Source: Hippasteria phrygiana
Lineage: Eukaryota > Echinodermata > Asteroidea > Valvatida > Goniasteridae
Assembly: GCA_037893225.1 (NCBI GenBank)
Contig: JAZGUH010000713.1
Coordinates: 434,001-498,000, forward strand
DNA length: 64,000 nt
Reading direction: 5' to 3'
Below the pieces are notes generated by a model. It was not told where the DNA came from, did no database searches, and worked only from the letters and a program-made list of their open reading frames with translations. The stretch's first letter is position 1. Each line of letters opens with the position of its first letter. Below are positions 12,001 to 22,662 of the stretch, one piece after another. Position numbers and translations under genes: made by a program.

Positions 12001-15000
12001 AGGACCTAGGCCAAAGAAACGGCATTTGTAGCCTAACAAGGATAGAGCTGTGTTTTGGGGGCCACTCGATCATTTCAATGTGCCACATAACGTGTGTATT
12101 GGCCAATATGTATGTATTTATTTATATTGTTTCTTTTTTCTCAGTGATAACCAAATGCTTCCAGTAGGCAGAGTGTTCAGAGGGGAGAACGTCACTGCCC
12201 GTCTCCCACCAGATATGACGGTGTTTGATGTGACTTACGTCGGGGTGTGGTGTCACCGGGCAAAAGCGGACTTTGGCCATGTCAAGTTTAATGCCCAAGT
12301 CCTCAATATTCCTCCATTCCTGGCCATGGATGCTTTGGTAAATCTCGTTTGCCAGCATTTTTTCGTTAATGAGAGCGAAAATACTGTTATCTGATTCTGA
12401 AATATATACGTTAAATTGAGTAAGAACTAAAGATTTGGTGTATTGATGTATTTATGTTTCATTTATTAAGACTTACGGCAGAATTTATCAGAGCTGTAGT
12501 CGAGTCCCTGCAAGTCCTTTCACAAGTCCTTTCGCAAGTCCAGTCAGAAGTCCTTTCATAAAGCTGGTCACAAGTAACTTGATGACTATTAGAATGACAA
12601 AGGAATGCCTTTGTCAAAGCTCATTTGAATAGCTTGTGATTGGAATTAGGACTGGAGGGTTTGTGATGGACTTGCAGGGACTTGTGATGGACTCGTGGTG
12701 GACTCGACTACATCCCTGGAATTTATTAAGTCTTATGGCAGTAAAAAAATAATGGGATGTGCCCCGCCCACACAAATTCCTGTCTGTGGCTGTGACGAAA
12801 ACATTGGGAATGCATGTGAACATGGCCAGAATGGTATTCCTGAAACCCCACCTTTTCCTTTCTTATTCTCAGATGGAGTTTCCCAACTGCGCGGTGATGA
12901 TCGACGATCAGTTCCATGCCAGTTGGATGGTCGATGGATCCAACATCATGATCCGTCTGAGCGGACGGAATGAGAGGGGCAGATATATGGCCTTTGGGGT
13001 CAGTGGCTCCCCGACTCGGACACTAATGGATGGCTCGGACGTAACTGTGGTCTGGGAGAAACTAGACGGCAGTGTTGGAGTTGTGGATTACAATCTCCAA
13101 TCCAAGCAGCAGGTACGTAACGTCTCGGGTAACAACTTTTTCATAGACTAATCCGCTGACTGAAACATTATTACAGGGGTGCCTTGGCGTTCAACTTAGA
13201 AAATTGGTTTGTCAACTTCCAATATCTCAGAGAGCTATATCAACTATCCACCTTCATACCATGTTATATTTCTATTATTCCTCAAACATATTCATGAGCG
13301 AGAGTTACATTTTAAGGTGCCAGTGGATATTTTTGCTTGTCGCATGCCCTGCAACAGCGACTACCCTGGTGATATATCGACTATCCACCCTGCAACCATG
13401 TTATATTTGCATAATATTACACAATTTGTTTTTGCAGTGTACAGTGCAGTCAGGTAATGTACGCGTAGGTGCCTGCGAAGATATTGCCTTCGGTGGAACT
13501 GATGACGTGGACTTTGTTGGATACTCCGAAATTGAGGGAATTAAGCATTTTACATACACGCGGAAACTTAACACAGGTAAGTCACCTGTTGTCTCAAATA
13601 CTCATAAGAACGGGATCAATTAAAGAATTCAGCTTTTTAAATAAAGGCAACACCTGCTAGATTCAGACTTGGACATCATTTCGGTTTCATATTTGCACAG
13701 AATTTGCCCCGACGAGTTCTCTGTTTCATTTTTTTGGTGATTTCAGGTGATTCCATCGACAAGGTTATCCCAACCAATCAAGAGGTGTACATCTCATGGG
13801 CGGTGGGGTCCATCAACCCAGATGGCCGTGTGGCCAAACACACCACAGCACCAACTGGTAAGTATCAGGGTCACTTGGGATGTAAAACAACTCGACCATT
13901 GACCAACTCAACCCTTGAGACAGCTCGACCATCGACTAACTCAATCGTTGAGATACCTAGACTGCTGAGACTACTCGATCCTGAAACAAGTTGAGCATTT
14001 GCTAAAAAGGGTCACTTGGTATGTCAACAACTTGATCATTGATCAACTCTGTTTGAGATACCTCAACCATTATTGAGACAATACAGTTGTAATAAAGTCT
14101 AGTCCAACTATAAAGTCTAGTCTACTATAGTATTATAGTAAAATGAGTGGATCATTTTTTTCTGAAATCTTGTTTTAAAAAGGGGATGTGAAGCTGAACT
14201 TCGGTACCGCGTCGTCCTCTTGCCCCGCCTTCAAGATTAGTGTTACGCCCCCACCAGATAAGCCAGGCTGGCCCAAGCAGAGGATTAACAATGAGCAGGA
14301 ATTCAGAGTTGAGATTGGACAGAATGGCGGAAAGCGAGGCTACGAGGCTATCACGGGTACATGCTTAGTTACTCATTCAGGAAAAAAATCATTTTGCTAT
14401 ATAGAGTAATATTTTTTCTATTTTAATTCATAGAAAATCACTTTCTATTTAAAAGAAAAAAACAATTTCCAAGTGAACAAAGAAAACTGGCAGGAGTGGG
14501 ATTCGAACCTGCGACCTTTGTGGCTCGAATATACCACTCCTGCTTCAGATTTACCTAGTCAGTTTCCCTTGTAGCTTGTTTGACGAATTAAAAGGACAAA
14601 AAATAAGAGGGATGCAAACGGAGATGGGCTTTGATAACAAAGGTTTGCTCATTGGTATCGTACCGATTGTATTGTTTGCCATAATCATGAATTCTATTAC
14701 AATGTGGTGAAATAAATTCATTCACTATAAAGCAACAAAAAAACAATAATCTAAACAAACAAAACAGATCATTGGTCTAAGACTTAAATTACAGCATTAA
14801 AAAGTAGTTTGCAAAAGTGCAAAGGGGGAAAAGAGGCCCTCCCCTCCCCCTCCCCCTTCCCCCTCCCCGTCCCCCTCCCCCTCCCCCTCCCCCAATCCAC
14901 CTCCCCCAATCCACCTCCCCCAATCCACCTCCCCCAATCCACCTCCCCCAATCCACCTCCCCCAATCCACCTCCCCCAATCCACCTCCCCCAATCCACCT

Positions 15001-17163
15001 CCCCCAATCCACCTCCCCCAATCCACCTCCCCCAATCCACCTCCCCCAATCCACCTCCCCCAATCCACCTCCCCCAATCCACCTCTGGAGTCTGAATGTT
15101 CCAATGCCCATTTCTTGCTCAGGCAAAGTTGGTTGGGGCATTGCGTGGTACGTCAACGGTCGCCTCATCCCAGAGATCTATGTCGTGCGTGGTATCAATT
15201 ACACCTTCACCGTGTTCGGCGGTAACAATCCTGTCCAATCTGCCAGATATCACCCCTTCTACATCACTAACGATACCATCGGAGGGTACACGCAGCAGAG
15301 CGAAGCAGAAAGGAAGGTAAATATGTACAAGATAGGACGCCCACAATCACACAATGGCTGCAGGATTTCTCTCAAATAAGGCTTTTCAACTGGCAGATAT
15401 TTGAGGATCTGATAAAAGTGACCTATAGACCTATTTTGACCACTTGAGTATTACAAAACCATCACCATGGAGGGATCATAGTACATGTATCATAGGGGGA
15501 AGTTTAAACCTGTAAACACGACACGCTTGACTTGTTTCCATGAATAAGCACTTAATTAATTAGCTTCATTACATTGTGTTCTATGATGAAAAAGGTCAAA
15601 ATAATTGTACAGTCACTGAGAAAAAGACCCGTAATTATGAACCTGCAAGTAAAGTATTTTACTGCAGGCAACTCTGTCTTGGTTTTTAAAAACTGCAAAA
15701 ACTATTAAATTGAAAGGGATGAAAAGTCTGGCGTGGAAAAGGTTTTGCCAGTATTGTTTGAGGAAAAATGACTAAAGCCTTACTTGAGAAAAAAAGTCCA
15801 CAGAAATTATGGTTAAGGGCTTAAGATATGGTTTGGGAAACTTTCTGTTATTGTGGACGGTAGTTTTTTTTTTTCCTGATTAGCTGGGCATGATGAAAAT
15901 GATGAGTAGACAAATTGAACTTTGCTGATGGTGACATATTTTCCAAACTTGTATTAATAGCCCCACCTCCGTGCCACACTTCCCTAGCCCACCCCCACCA
16001 CTACCAAGACATAACATGAATTACCACTTTTGACTTGCAATTTGCACATGCTTGAGAAAAATAGTGAGTATCGCTTATAGTTCGTAAAAAAAAAATGAAG
16101 GAAGATACTAATGCCTTTCTGGAGAGATTGTGAAAAATCTTTTAAGCAACGCTGTTTGTACAGGCATCATGCGAAGAGGGATTCTTTTCTACAATATTTA
16201 CCTTTTTCTCTGACTTGCATGGATAATATCACAGTCACACTAATTGCTCATTATATAATTTGTGTTGATTGCAGTATGCGGTCATCTACTCCGGACCGCA
16301 CAGTGAGTACATTCAACTTCTCAGATTTTGCCAGCTTGCTTCAGTCGAAGTCATGTTGTATACAATCAGAAACTCTCAACCATTAACCAGTTCGCGTCGG
16401 AGGACGTGTTAACACGATCTGGCTGTTTTTATACACGGGCACGGCTGACGGGTTAAAACGTGAAGCTTGCCTCGACTCACCTCCGGGTGACGTCTCAACA
16501 CGCTAATCCCTCATTTGTTTTGTATATACACACACAAAGTCCGAGAAGTCTATGGAGGCGGACCGTGTGTTGAACTTGAACTTGGCCACTGTGCACGGCC
16601 TGTTGTTCTACAATTTATGCTCCAGTGGACGCACCCGGAGTATTTAAATATGAGGTTTCGGCAAGAAATATTGTACAAATACTGTTGAAATGACTCCTGC
16701 AAATTAGTATTTTAGAAACTTTCTGCAAAAATAATCCCGGCGCAAACTGGTTAAATAGGCATAGTTCTGGACCATATTTCATCATTTTATATACATCATT
16801 TTTAAAAGATTCTTTGTAATATGTCTGAAATTACTAAAAGACTCGAAATAATTTTCTTGACAAAAAAGAAGGCAAACCTTTTGAAGCAAGGCCACGTGAT
16901 TTGGGGAGCTGTAGACAATATCTCTTTAAAAAAACCTCAATCTCCATTCTTTATGTAGACCCATTGTTAAAGTTGGCCATCACATTAAAGGCACTCGAGG
17001 ACTTTGATAAAAAAAATTAATTTTCAAAGTTTGAATTTTCAAAGTGAACAAAGAAAACTGGCAGGAGTGGGATTTGAACCTACGACCTGCGGAATACCGT
17101 ACTGGTGCTCTACCAACTGAGCTATGTTGGCCGTCTCCCAAATCATCAGTGTCAGGCTTTGTT

Positions 17164-17197
<34 letters not shown>

Positions 17198-19004
17198 CGC
17201 TAATCAGAGGTCATAAACCCACAATACCATATAGCCTAAGATCACGCGCAATTTTACGATACAACCTGGGAAGCAACATTGTGGGGATCACTCAATCAGG
17301 ATACGACTTTTAAACTTATAATACCATCAAACAAACTGCAAAGGAAACTGACCAGGTAATTTTGAACAAATTGCTGTCCTTCTCCCCCCTCCCCCACCAC
17401 CCTCTCTCTTGCAACAGCCGGACCCTACTGTGAGTGGATAGTAACGCAACCAGGTACGTCTCCAGACGTATACAACAACTTCCCTGAGTACAAGGCTAGC
17501 CTTGAGATGGAATGTGAAAATCCTTCTGCCGAAGGTACAACGTTCTCCTGGATGCCTGATGCTAATACGCCCGACGTCGTCTACTATCAGGTAAGAACAG
17601 GCGTGTCTTGGTCCACGATTCTTGGTTAAATCAGCGTTGTCACAAGCTGAAATTTTGGACTGCCCACTGAGTGACATTCATCAGTGCGAGCTTGAAATTT
17701 ACCAGAGTCGGGGTTAATGCGTACAGGAATATTGTATCAAGTTTCTATTGTATAAAGTTTCCCGTTTCTGTCGTGTACAGTGGTGTGCAAAATTATTCGA
17801 ACACTTGACACATCTGAAGAAATTGATATGTAATGCCTTAATTACAATGCCTGGTTTACATTTTTCACCTGTATTAAAGAGAAAAGGTAATTGTTTTACT
17901 CGCATTAGTATCTGCCAGTCCTACCATCTTTTTTTTTTATCAAACTTTACTCTAATATTTGGTGTGTCCACCCTTGGCAGCAATCACTGCGGCACATCTT
18001 TCGGGCATAGTGTCTATATATTTCCTGAGAGTTTCTACACTAATGCTGTTCCAAGTCTTCTGAAGTTCATTCCAGAGGGTTTCATTTGAATGTACATTGG
18101 TATATTGATTGCCATTTCATCACAAACAACTAAAGTACCTAAAATATGCTAAGTGTTCGAATAATTTTGCACACCACTGTATTTCTGTATTGTGTACAGT
18201 AGAACTTCACTGTAACGAACACCGCTATACCGAGCATTTGACTATAACAGACATTCTATTTGGCTCCCAGATTGATGTACTTACATGATGAACCCCTTGG
18301 ATGTGATTCCCTATTCAGAATGGACAGGAGGATTAAGAGAATGTCATTTTAACAATGAGGGTCCAAAATCACATCCAGAGTCCAGAATCACAATGCGGTT
18401 TAAGCTGTTAAACCCAGAAGTCACAATGTACTCTTTGTCAGGGTGGGATAATAGTTCACAGGCTTCAGATGTGATTTTAATTTAAATAGAGTAGGATGTG
18501 ATTTTGGACCCTCATTGTTAAAATCACATCCTCTTAATCCTCATGTCCATTTTGAATAGGAAATCACATCCAAGGGATTCACAGTGTTAATACACACTAT
18601 TTTTCACTATAACGAATGACCACTTATAGTGAACATTTAGTGGATCCCATATTTGTTATAGTGGTGTTCTACTGTATAGGTATTGTCAAAAATGGAATTT
18701 CACAACAAAACATGCATGACACGATGGAATGGCAAGCAAGAATTGGCTCATAAACCTGTTTTGGTTTCTTACTTCCCCCCCCCCAACCCGACCAATGTTC
18801 CTCCTTGTCCAGTGTTACACCCATCGGTTCCTCGGATGGAAGATCTTTGTCAACGATGAGGCGGTTACACTTGATTCGACGACGCTATACCCCCCAACTC
18901 GGCCCCCAACTCAGCCTCCAAAGGTCACCAGTAGCGGCGACCCCACCGTCATCGTGTCAATGACTGTACTCATTACCTTCTTCTTTGTTTCACTGCTGCT
19001 TTGA
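3022..19004 (+). CDS. Skeletor-like DM13/DOMON protein, gene 1 (3' part; 5' end outside window)
   Basis: Seventeen exons: 3022-3130, 4328-4493, 6278-6347, 6893-7203, 8096-8165, 9193-9301, 10105-10270, 11299-11368, 12145-12337, 12873-13112, 13438-13576, 13747-13857, 14183-14356, 15123-15316, 16275-16302, 17418-17590, 18813-19004. Every junction is AG/GT and the phases join into one frame of 837 codons plus TGA. The first base completes a codon from an exon to the left of the window. Order: end of one DM13, three full DM13 domains, a DOMON domain, a conserved C-terminal region, a Pro/Thr linker (PPTRPPTQPPK) and a terminal hydrophobic stretch (VIVSMTVLITFFFVSLLL) with no tail after it, as in a GPI-anchor signal. 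The family is named after Drosophila Skeletor; DM13 may be redox-active through its conserved Trp-Cys, and DOMON domains bind haem or sugar in some proteins. Extracellular or cell-surface location is inferred. The missing 5' exons should encode a signal peptide and the start of the first DM13. Confidence 0.9.
3251..3465 (-). repeat. tRNA-derived SINE copy, with its T-rich-side flank
   Basis: This is the fullest copy. On the minus strand the tRNA-like core can be folded with a GGCAAGA/TCCTGCC acceptor stem (one mismatch), GCTC/GAGC D-stem and a GGTTCGAATCC T-arm; the anticodon arm has an odd loop. It is followed by a tail (CTTTGTTCACTTTGAAAA) and a non-tRNA segment ending near TTTGTTTGATG. It lies in the intron after exon 3022-3130. 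Confidence 0.75.
4505..4747. mobile_element. MITE with GGGGCCAAT...ATTGGCCCC-type ends
   Basis: The inverted ends share GGGGCCAAT(TT)CATAAAGCTGTTAAGCACA and its complement, continuing with GCTTAGCATG on both sides. The element has about 240 bp, no coding capacity, and starts 11 bp after the donor of exon 4328-4493. Confidence 0.65.
4833..4940. repeat. Long perfect-stem hairpin
   Basis: The arms (ATGGTAAGAATAATTTCATG... and its complement) pair over about 48 bp with a few mismatches around a short loop near 4886. It is a foldback unit, probably MITE-derived. Confidence 0.7.
5053..5235 (-). CDS. Orphan exon resembling the N-terminal domain of Crypton-derived/QRICH1-type proteins
   Basis: Reading on the minus strand from ATG 5235, 61 codons encode an acidic helical segment with the landmarks 'TKRQIKYAVKRLDEFA' and 'LTDSELDNFLSRFYAGLR', ending at AGAAG followed by GTAAAC, a splice donor. 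This pattern (a helix, then 'L..FL..FYA..R') is what I know from the segment before the tyrosine-recombinase-derived domain in Crypton transposons and host proteins such as QRICH1 and ZMYM2. The exon lies antisense inside an intron of gene 1, between 13-bp inverted repeats at 4813 and 5613. No second exon was found on the minus strand below 5053. It is probably a transposon-carried fragment. Confidence 0.45.
7251..7408. repeat. Interspersed repeat, partial copy of the MITE at 20708
   Basis: Shares TCAAAGGTCAAAGGTTATTC, GCCATGTTACGCGAACGCCC and ATACCGAACTGGCT with 20708-20900, but lacks the left inverted end. It lies 47 bp after the donor of exon 6893-7203. Confidence 0.65.
9412..9654. mobile_element. 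MITE with CCTTTTCACAC inverted ends
   Basis: CCTTTTCACAC at 9412 and GTGTGAAAAGG at 9644-9654 bound a GC-richer interior with repeated GACCCGTGTAGAG. The ends resemble hAT-type MITEs; the superfamily is a guess. Confidence 0.55.
9767..9887. repeat. Inverted duplication of a SINE half (palindrome)
   Basis: Two copies of the SINE from the anticodon arm through the T-arm to the CTTTGTTCACTTTGAAAA tail sit head to head. They form an almost perfect stem of about 55 bp with a loop of about 9 nt (TACGGTAAC). The D-arm half is absent from both. Confidence 0.8.
10559..11005. repeat. GACTTG-rich simple repeat in two blocks
   Basis: Irregular repeats of GACTTG and ACTTGACTTG occupy 10559-10675 and 10880-11005 on either side of a non-repetitive core, in the intron before exon 11299. 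Confidence 0.6.
12495..12712. mobile_element. MITE with TGTAGTCGAGTCC inverted ends
   Basis: A perfect 13-bp inverted repeat at 12495 and 12700-12712. The interior has CAAGTCC-type repeats near both ends and a core GACAAAGGAATGCCTTTGTC. Related copies are at 29536-29824, 37638-37867 and 46803-46945. Confidence 0.7.
12873..13857 (+). other. DOMON domain of gene 1
   Basis: Three exons (240, 139 and 111 bp) encode the DOMON fold. Readable landmarks are F-x-A-S-W-M-V-D-G near the start, 'YMAFGVSGS..RTLMDGSDV' in the middle, 'HFTYTRKLNTGD' after the second junction and 'ISWAVGSINPDGRVAKHT' at the end. Cysteines fall at NCAVM, at the first codon of exon 13438 and at GACED. The same exon series with the same phases occurs in gene 2 at 33549-36116. 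The domain is extracellular in known relatives; what it binds here cannot be told from sequence. Confidence 0.85.
14465..14595 (-). repeat. Truncated tRNA-derived SINE copy
   Basis: It starts AAGTGAACAAAGAAAACTGG and reads through the T-arm (GGATTCGAACC), then is disrupted. The SINE flank (TTTACCTAGTCAGTTTCCCT) follows in inverted orientation, so this may be another foldback. Confidence 0.55.
14894..15087. repeat. 14-bp tandem repeat, 14 copies, beside an exon
   Basis: Unit AATCCACCTCCCCC, almost without variation, preceded by a C-rich CTCCCC run from about 14838. The array ends 35 bp before the acceptor of exon 15123. The opposite strand (GGGGGAGGTGG) could form G-quadruplexes. Confidence 0.95.
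17037..17215 (-). repeat. tRNA-derived SINE copy interrupted by a G32 run
   Basis: It has the same core as the copy at 3302, including a readable CTCTACCAACTGAGCTA D-arm complement. A pure run of 32 G (17165-17196) lies where other copies have GGGCGCTAGTC. It lies 200 bp before exon 17418. Confidence 0.7.
17165..17196. repeat. G32 homopolymer
   Basis: An uninterrupted run of 32 G. Comparable runs: G30 at 29417-29446, C28 at 38690-38717, C25 at 26399-26423, C23 at 23820-23842 and C23 at 45665-45687. Confidence 0.95.
17778..18179 (-). mobile_element. Internally deleted Tc1/mariner element
   Basis: Inverted ends CAGTGGTGTGCAAAATTATT (continuing CGAACACTT) and their complement are flanked by TA on both sides, the Tc1/mariner target. 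On the minus strand, 18095-17952 (47 codons and stop) encode a transposase C-terminus: LWNELQKTWNSISVETL, then MPERCAAVIAAKGGHTKY. The N-terminal DNA-binding and catalytic DDE/D parts are missing, so it cannot move itself. It lies in the intron between exons 17418 and 18813. Confidence 0.85.
18197..18674. mobile_element. Pogo/Tigger-like MITE
   Basis: CAGTAGAACTTCACTGTAAC at the left and the near-complement ending GTGGTGTTCTACTG at the right, flanked by TA. Further inside both ends read TATAACGAA/TTCGTTATA-like sequence. It has no transposase and is itself invaded by the foldback at 18293-18576. Confidence 0.65.
18293..18576. mobile_element. Foldback MITE nested in the pogo-like MITE
   Basis: Arms starting CCCTTGGATGTGATTCCCTA and their near-complement pair over about 85 bp each, around a loop of about 110 bp with TTAAACCCAGAAGTCACAAT. 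Insertion inside 18197-18674 shows it is the younger of the two. Confidence 0.7.
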
Positions 19005-20336
19005 GTTATCAGGTGCGTGGATGCAGAGTGAGTCCAGTCGGTTGAGATTGGGTCGTGGTTAGTTGTGGGAAAATGCACCTATCAATTGTTCTTTACCCCA
19101 CCCCCGGACAGTGGGATTGGTAGCCATTTTCATGCCCAAGGGTCAGGACTTTAAGTGGGGGGGGGCGACAATTTTTTATGGGGGGCGTGTGCCCCCCATG
19201 CCCCCCACCCCTTAGCTATGCCACTGTGGGGCAGTGAGGGGTAAGGGACACAACGCATAGGTGCATAAGTCCAGAACATCTTTAAAGTATCTTGGATAAT
19301 TTTTCCGCAAACGGCTTTATCACACTACTCAGTACATCATCAAGTCCAGTCCGGACTTGAGTCTGTTTTTTGTTTTCAGTTTTTGACACATATGACATTA
19401 ATTCTACTTTTTTGCCGATATTACCCGGGACACGGATCCGGACTCAAGTCAACTACAACACTGTAATCCCAAACCATGTATGAATCTTAGTTGTCTTTGT
19501 TAGATTAATGTATTGAACAGACATGGTTTTGCAGTTTTGCTCTACAAATCATTCTACAAATGTTCAAATACTGAAATTAACAAGCAGTATCAACAGTCAA
19601 CAAACCTGTTGTGTGATTTAATACATAATTGAATGTTTGTGTGTTGACTTTCCCTAAAATGCTGATATGCTTCAGAATATTTTTACTCAGTAACATATTT
19701 TGAGATTGTATCTGGAATTGCTCACAACTCAGTGGGTTTTTGTTGGTGTGTTGGGGTGTTTGTTTGTTTGTTTTGGGGGTTTTTTTGGGGAGGGGTTGTT
19801 TTTGTTTGTGCTTGGTGTTTTTGTTTTAAGGGGGTGGGAGCCTTTTTTTCCCTTTACTTTATTTTGTATACTTTCGTCTTTTGTTTACAATTTTTTGTTG
19901 ATTTGTATTTGTTTTTGTATCTATTTGGGGAGGTTTTTAAAAGATTTTTCAAGTTTGTTAGTTTGTGTGTTTATGCAGAATCATTTAATTTGTGTTTTTA
20001 CTTTTTGTAGTATTGATTAGCCCGGGCTCAACATTGGCATTCAGATAGTGAGTGTATTTAAATTTATTGAGGAGATTTTTCGTAGATTCTGGTTGGAAGT
20101 GGTTGTTGGATTTTAACGTTTCTGAAAGATACACTGTCCATGTTCTTCAACAGATTAAACTTTTTTCTTATCAATTTGCAAATTGTATTTTTTTATATTT
20201 ATTTATTATTTTTTTTGGGCAAAATTCCACATTTGCAATGTAATCATTCCATCACTAAAGGCCGGGATATTTTCGTTTAATGTCTCATTCAAAACTGGAT
20301 AACTATTGCATTGCTAGAAAAATAGCAATTAAAAAA

Positions 20337-20505
20337 ACATTTTCAAAGTGAACAAAGAAAACTGGCAGGAGCGGGATTCGAACCTGCGACCTCCGGAATA
20401 CTGTACCGGTGTCCAACTGAGCTATCTTGCCCTATGTTGGCGGTCTCCCAAATTGTCAGTATCTTTGTTCGTGTGGGCGCTAGTCAGAAGTCATAAACCC
20501 AGAAT
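20337..20505 (-). repeat. tRNA-derived SINE copy
   Basis: It matches the 3302 copy from TTTTCAAAGTGAACAAAGAA to AGTCAGAAGTCATAAACCC. A small deletion removes part of the D-loop (GTGTCCAACTGAGC). It lies in the intergenic region after gene 1. Confidence 0.72.
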
Positions 20506-20707
20506 GCCGTATTGCTAGATATCCCCCAAAAAAAAAAATTTAAAAAAAAATTAGTTTTAGGGTGAAATTTGAAAAGGGCACGGACAGTATGGTTATAAAG
20601 TTGTGTTATGGAGAATAGTTCTTTTTGGCGCAGTGATATTTAATACATAATGTGGTATTTTGAAGCTTTTATCTTTAGTTTGAATCATTTAAGTGGCAGT
20701 TACAATT

Positions 20708-20900
20708 AGCCAGTTCGGTATCTCAAAGGTCAAAGGTTATTCGGGGTAAAATTGCTGAGGTAATGTCACGCCATGTTACGCGAACGCCCATTCTGATTGA
20801 ATTTAACACGTGCGCGCGTTGTGCGACCACCTTTTGCGTTCCGGGTCATTCGGGATAAAATGTCATTGTGCACATGCGCAGTTGAAATACCGAACTGGCT
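20708..20900. mobile_element. MITE with AGCCAGTTCGGTAT inverted ends
   Basis: A perfect 14-bp inverted repeat bounds 193 bp that are also found, without the left end, at 7251-7408. No coding capacity. Confidence 0.65.
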
Positions 20901-22207
20901 TATCACGGCCGAAAGTTTACATACACTCGCAAATTATTCCTTCAATTTGCTCCTGGGGCTGCTCAGTTTGGAATTTTTATATCAATAAAATCATGTTTCA
21001 TGTTTCGCGTACATGTATGAGCATTTGGGGGGTTTTTCACAGCTTTGGGATAAATTGGGAATTTGCTAATTAAAGGACTGCCGTGTGTGTAATTTTTTGG
21101 CCGCAACTGTTTATGCTTGTATAAAGTGTGTCTATTGGCACCATCAGAAGTGAACTATTTTTGGTTGCTGCTTCGTTTCCGGTCTTAATTAAGTTGGATC
21201 ATGTATTCTTACACCGTGTTTCTCCACATTACGTTTTCCAACGCACGCACAAAACTGTCAGCAGTATGTAGACGTTTCAGTAAATTTTTGTTTTAATTCT
21301 TTTTAGATTTTATGCGCACAATACAAGTGATCTTTAATTAAACAATTGCTGTATCCAAGCTAGGGTGGGAGCTGGAGCAGCTGTAAATTGTAAATCTCAA
21401 ACTGGAAATGCTGAAATTATTTATAAAGAAAAATTTGAAATATAAATTAGCAGCTCTTTCACTAATTAAATATTTGTACTCGGTTATTTTTGGAGGTGTA
21501 CGGGGCGTGTCTGGGTGGTATAAAAAGAGGGGTGGTAAAAAAATGAAGATTTTAGGAACTGTAATAAAATGTCTAAAGGGTGTGGCTTAATTGACTGCCA
21601 CCCACCGTCCCCCTATAGGATGTAATAAATGGAATCCTAAAATGATATCAGTTTAAAGTGTCTCAAAATTCCAAATTCCAAAATCATTTGCGTTCCAACA
21701 TTTCAGAATTTTCTATTTTGTGATTGGGGGTTAAATAAATTTATTCAACATATATTTTCTTAATGTAGAATTTAACTTCTTTATCTTTACTATTCATCGA
21801 TCTGTTTGGTTTTTTAAATCTGAAATCAGTACTTTTTAAATCTTAGATGTGTGAACATTTGTGAAATAATTAAAACTTCAATATTATTTCCGGATTGTTC
21901 TGGCTGAGTTTATTCGTAATTTCTGTGAATGATTGCTCTACGAACTATAATTGTACCATGAATCATTGACAGGAACGCAAGTTAAAGGTTCAGGAAAGTT
22001 GGGCCATTGGAAACTGGAGAGTCCGGGCACGGTCAATGATTTTCTGACATGGTCATGTGCATTCTAATATTCTACTTCTCAGTGACCTTTCCCAATTTTA
22101 GGAGGAAGGCATTTTTGTAGCCGATTTGGGCGCCCCTAGGGCTAGCTATGCATTCCTCGAAATGCGCACTGTACATTTGTGTGTACCTTTCAGATTATAG
22201 CCTACCC

Positions 22208-22389
22208 AGCAAGATATGGGACCGTGGGATACACCGCCCCTTTCTTGTCCCTATATCCTATACACACTCCAGACTATTCTTACGTAACACATCCCCCTGG
22301 ATATCTGAAAGGAGATTCCGGGAACACAAAGACCAACACAAAATAGGTGGGGTGGGGGTGGGGGTGGTTCCCTCCGTCCCTATCTTGCT
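22208..22389. mobile_element. MITE with AGCAAGATATGGGAC inverted ends, copy 1
   Basis: AGCAAGATATGGGAC at the left and GTCCCTATCTTGCT at the right. The interior includes ATACACACTCCAGACTATTC, found inverted in the copy at 33977-34141. Confidence 0.65.
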
Positions 22390-22628
22390 TCAAATGTTTC
22401 AAATACCCATTTCATTGAAAGTTTGTTGACGCATTTCCGGCTGACTTCCCATTCAAGATTAGGTTACACGGTCGTCCTTGGCTGCACTTAATAGCATGGA
22501 GGTCACTGTTTGAAAACTTCATAATAGATACATGTACACCAATAGTGGGAAAAATTGCTCGCTGGATACTGCGTCTTTATCACTCAACTGTAGTCAAGAG
22601 CGGCAGAAAGACACAAGAATTGGACCAA

Positions 22629-22630
22629 TA

Positions 22631-22661
<31 letters not shown>

Positions 22662-22662
22662 A
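22629..22662. repeat. (AAAT)n microsatellite
   Basis: About eight uninterrupted TAAA units. Confidence 0.9.

Larger units (their letters stand above)
3022..12337 (+). other. DM13 domain array of gene 1 (one partial plus three complete)
   Basis: Each DM13 copy runs from a 'H-G-V..V.ILD..TL.F.N..YDG.GPG' strand, through a 70-bp exon encoding D-A-Y/F-F-W-x-G, to a 'W-L-S-V-W-C' or 'Y-V-G-L-W-C' motif followed by '(N/D)FGH/N/Y'. Copy 0 has only its end (exon 3022 plus the first codons of exon 4328). Copy 1 uses exons 4328, 6278 and the first half of 6893. Copy 2 uses the second half of 6893, 8096, 9193 and the start of 10105. Copy 3 uses 10105, 11299 and 12145. All four copies keep the W-C pair (VWCKTA, LWCHQA, VWCRNF, VWCHRA), which is the conserved cysteine of the family. 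Confidence 0.85.
14183..19004 (+). other. Skeletor-type C-terminal region of gene 1, with 28-bp microexon
   Basis: Five exons follow DOMON. Landmarks are 'LNFGTASSSCPAF', 'GKVGWGIAWYVNG', 'YHPFYITND', 'YCEW', 'TFSWMPD..TPDVVYYQCYTHRFLGWKIFV', all matched in gene 2. Exon 16275-16302 is a microexon of 28 bp encoding about nine residues (YAVIYSGPH); skipping it would shift the frame. The region resembles the part of Skeletor isoform B/C-type proteins that follows DOMON; I know of no assigned activity. Splice site 15122/15123 lies only 35 bp after a C-rich tandem repeat. Confidence 0.8.

Noticed and set aside
14784..15168. Several overlapping frames rich in GGGLGEVDWGRW or PPPIHLPQSTSPN
   Set aside because: They are all translations of the 14-bp tandem repeat in different frames.
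19700..20010. Phe/Leu/Cys-rich membrane-like frames
   Set aside because: They are translations of a T/G-rich low-complexity tract; the hydrophobicity is a by-product.
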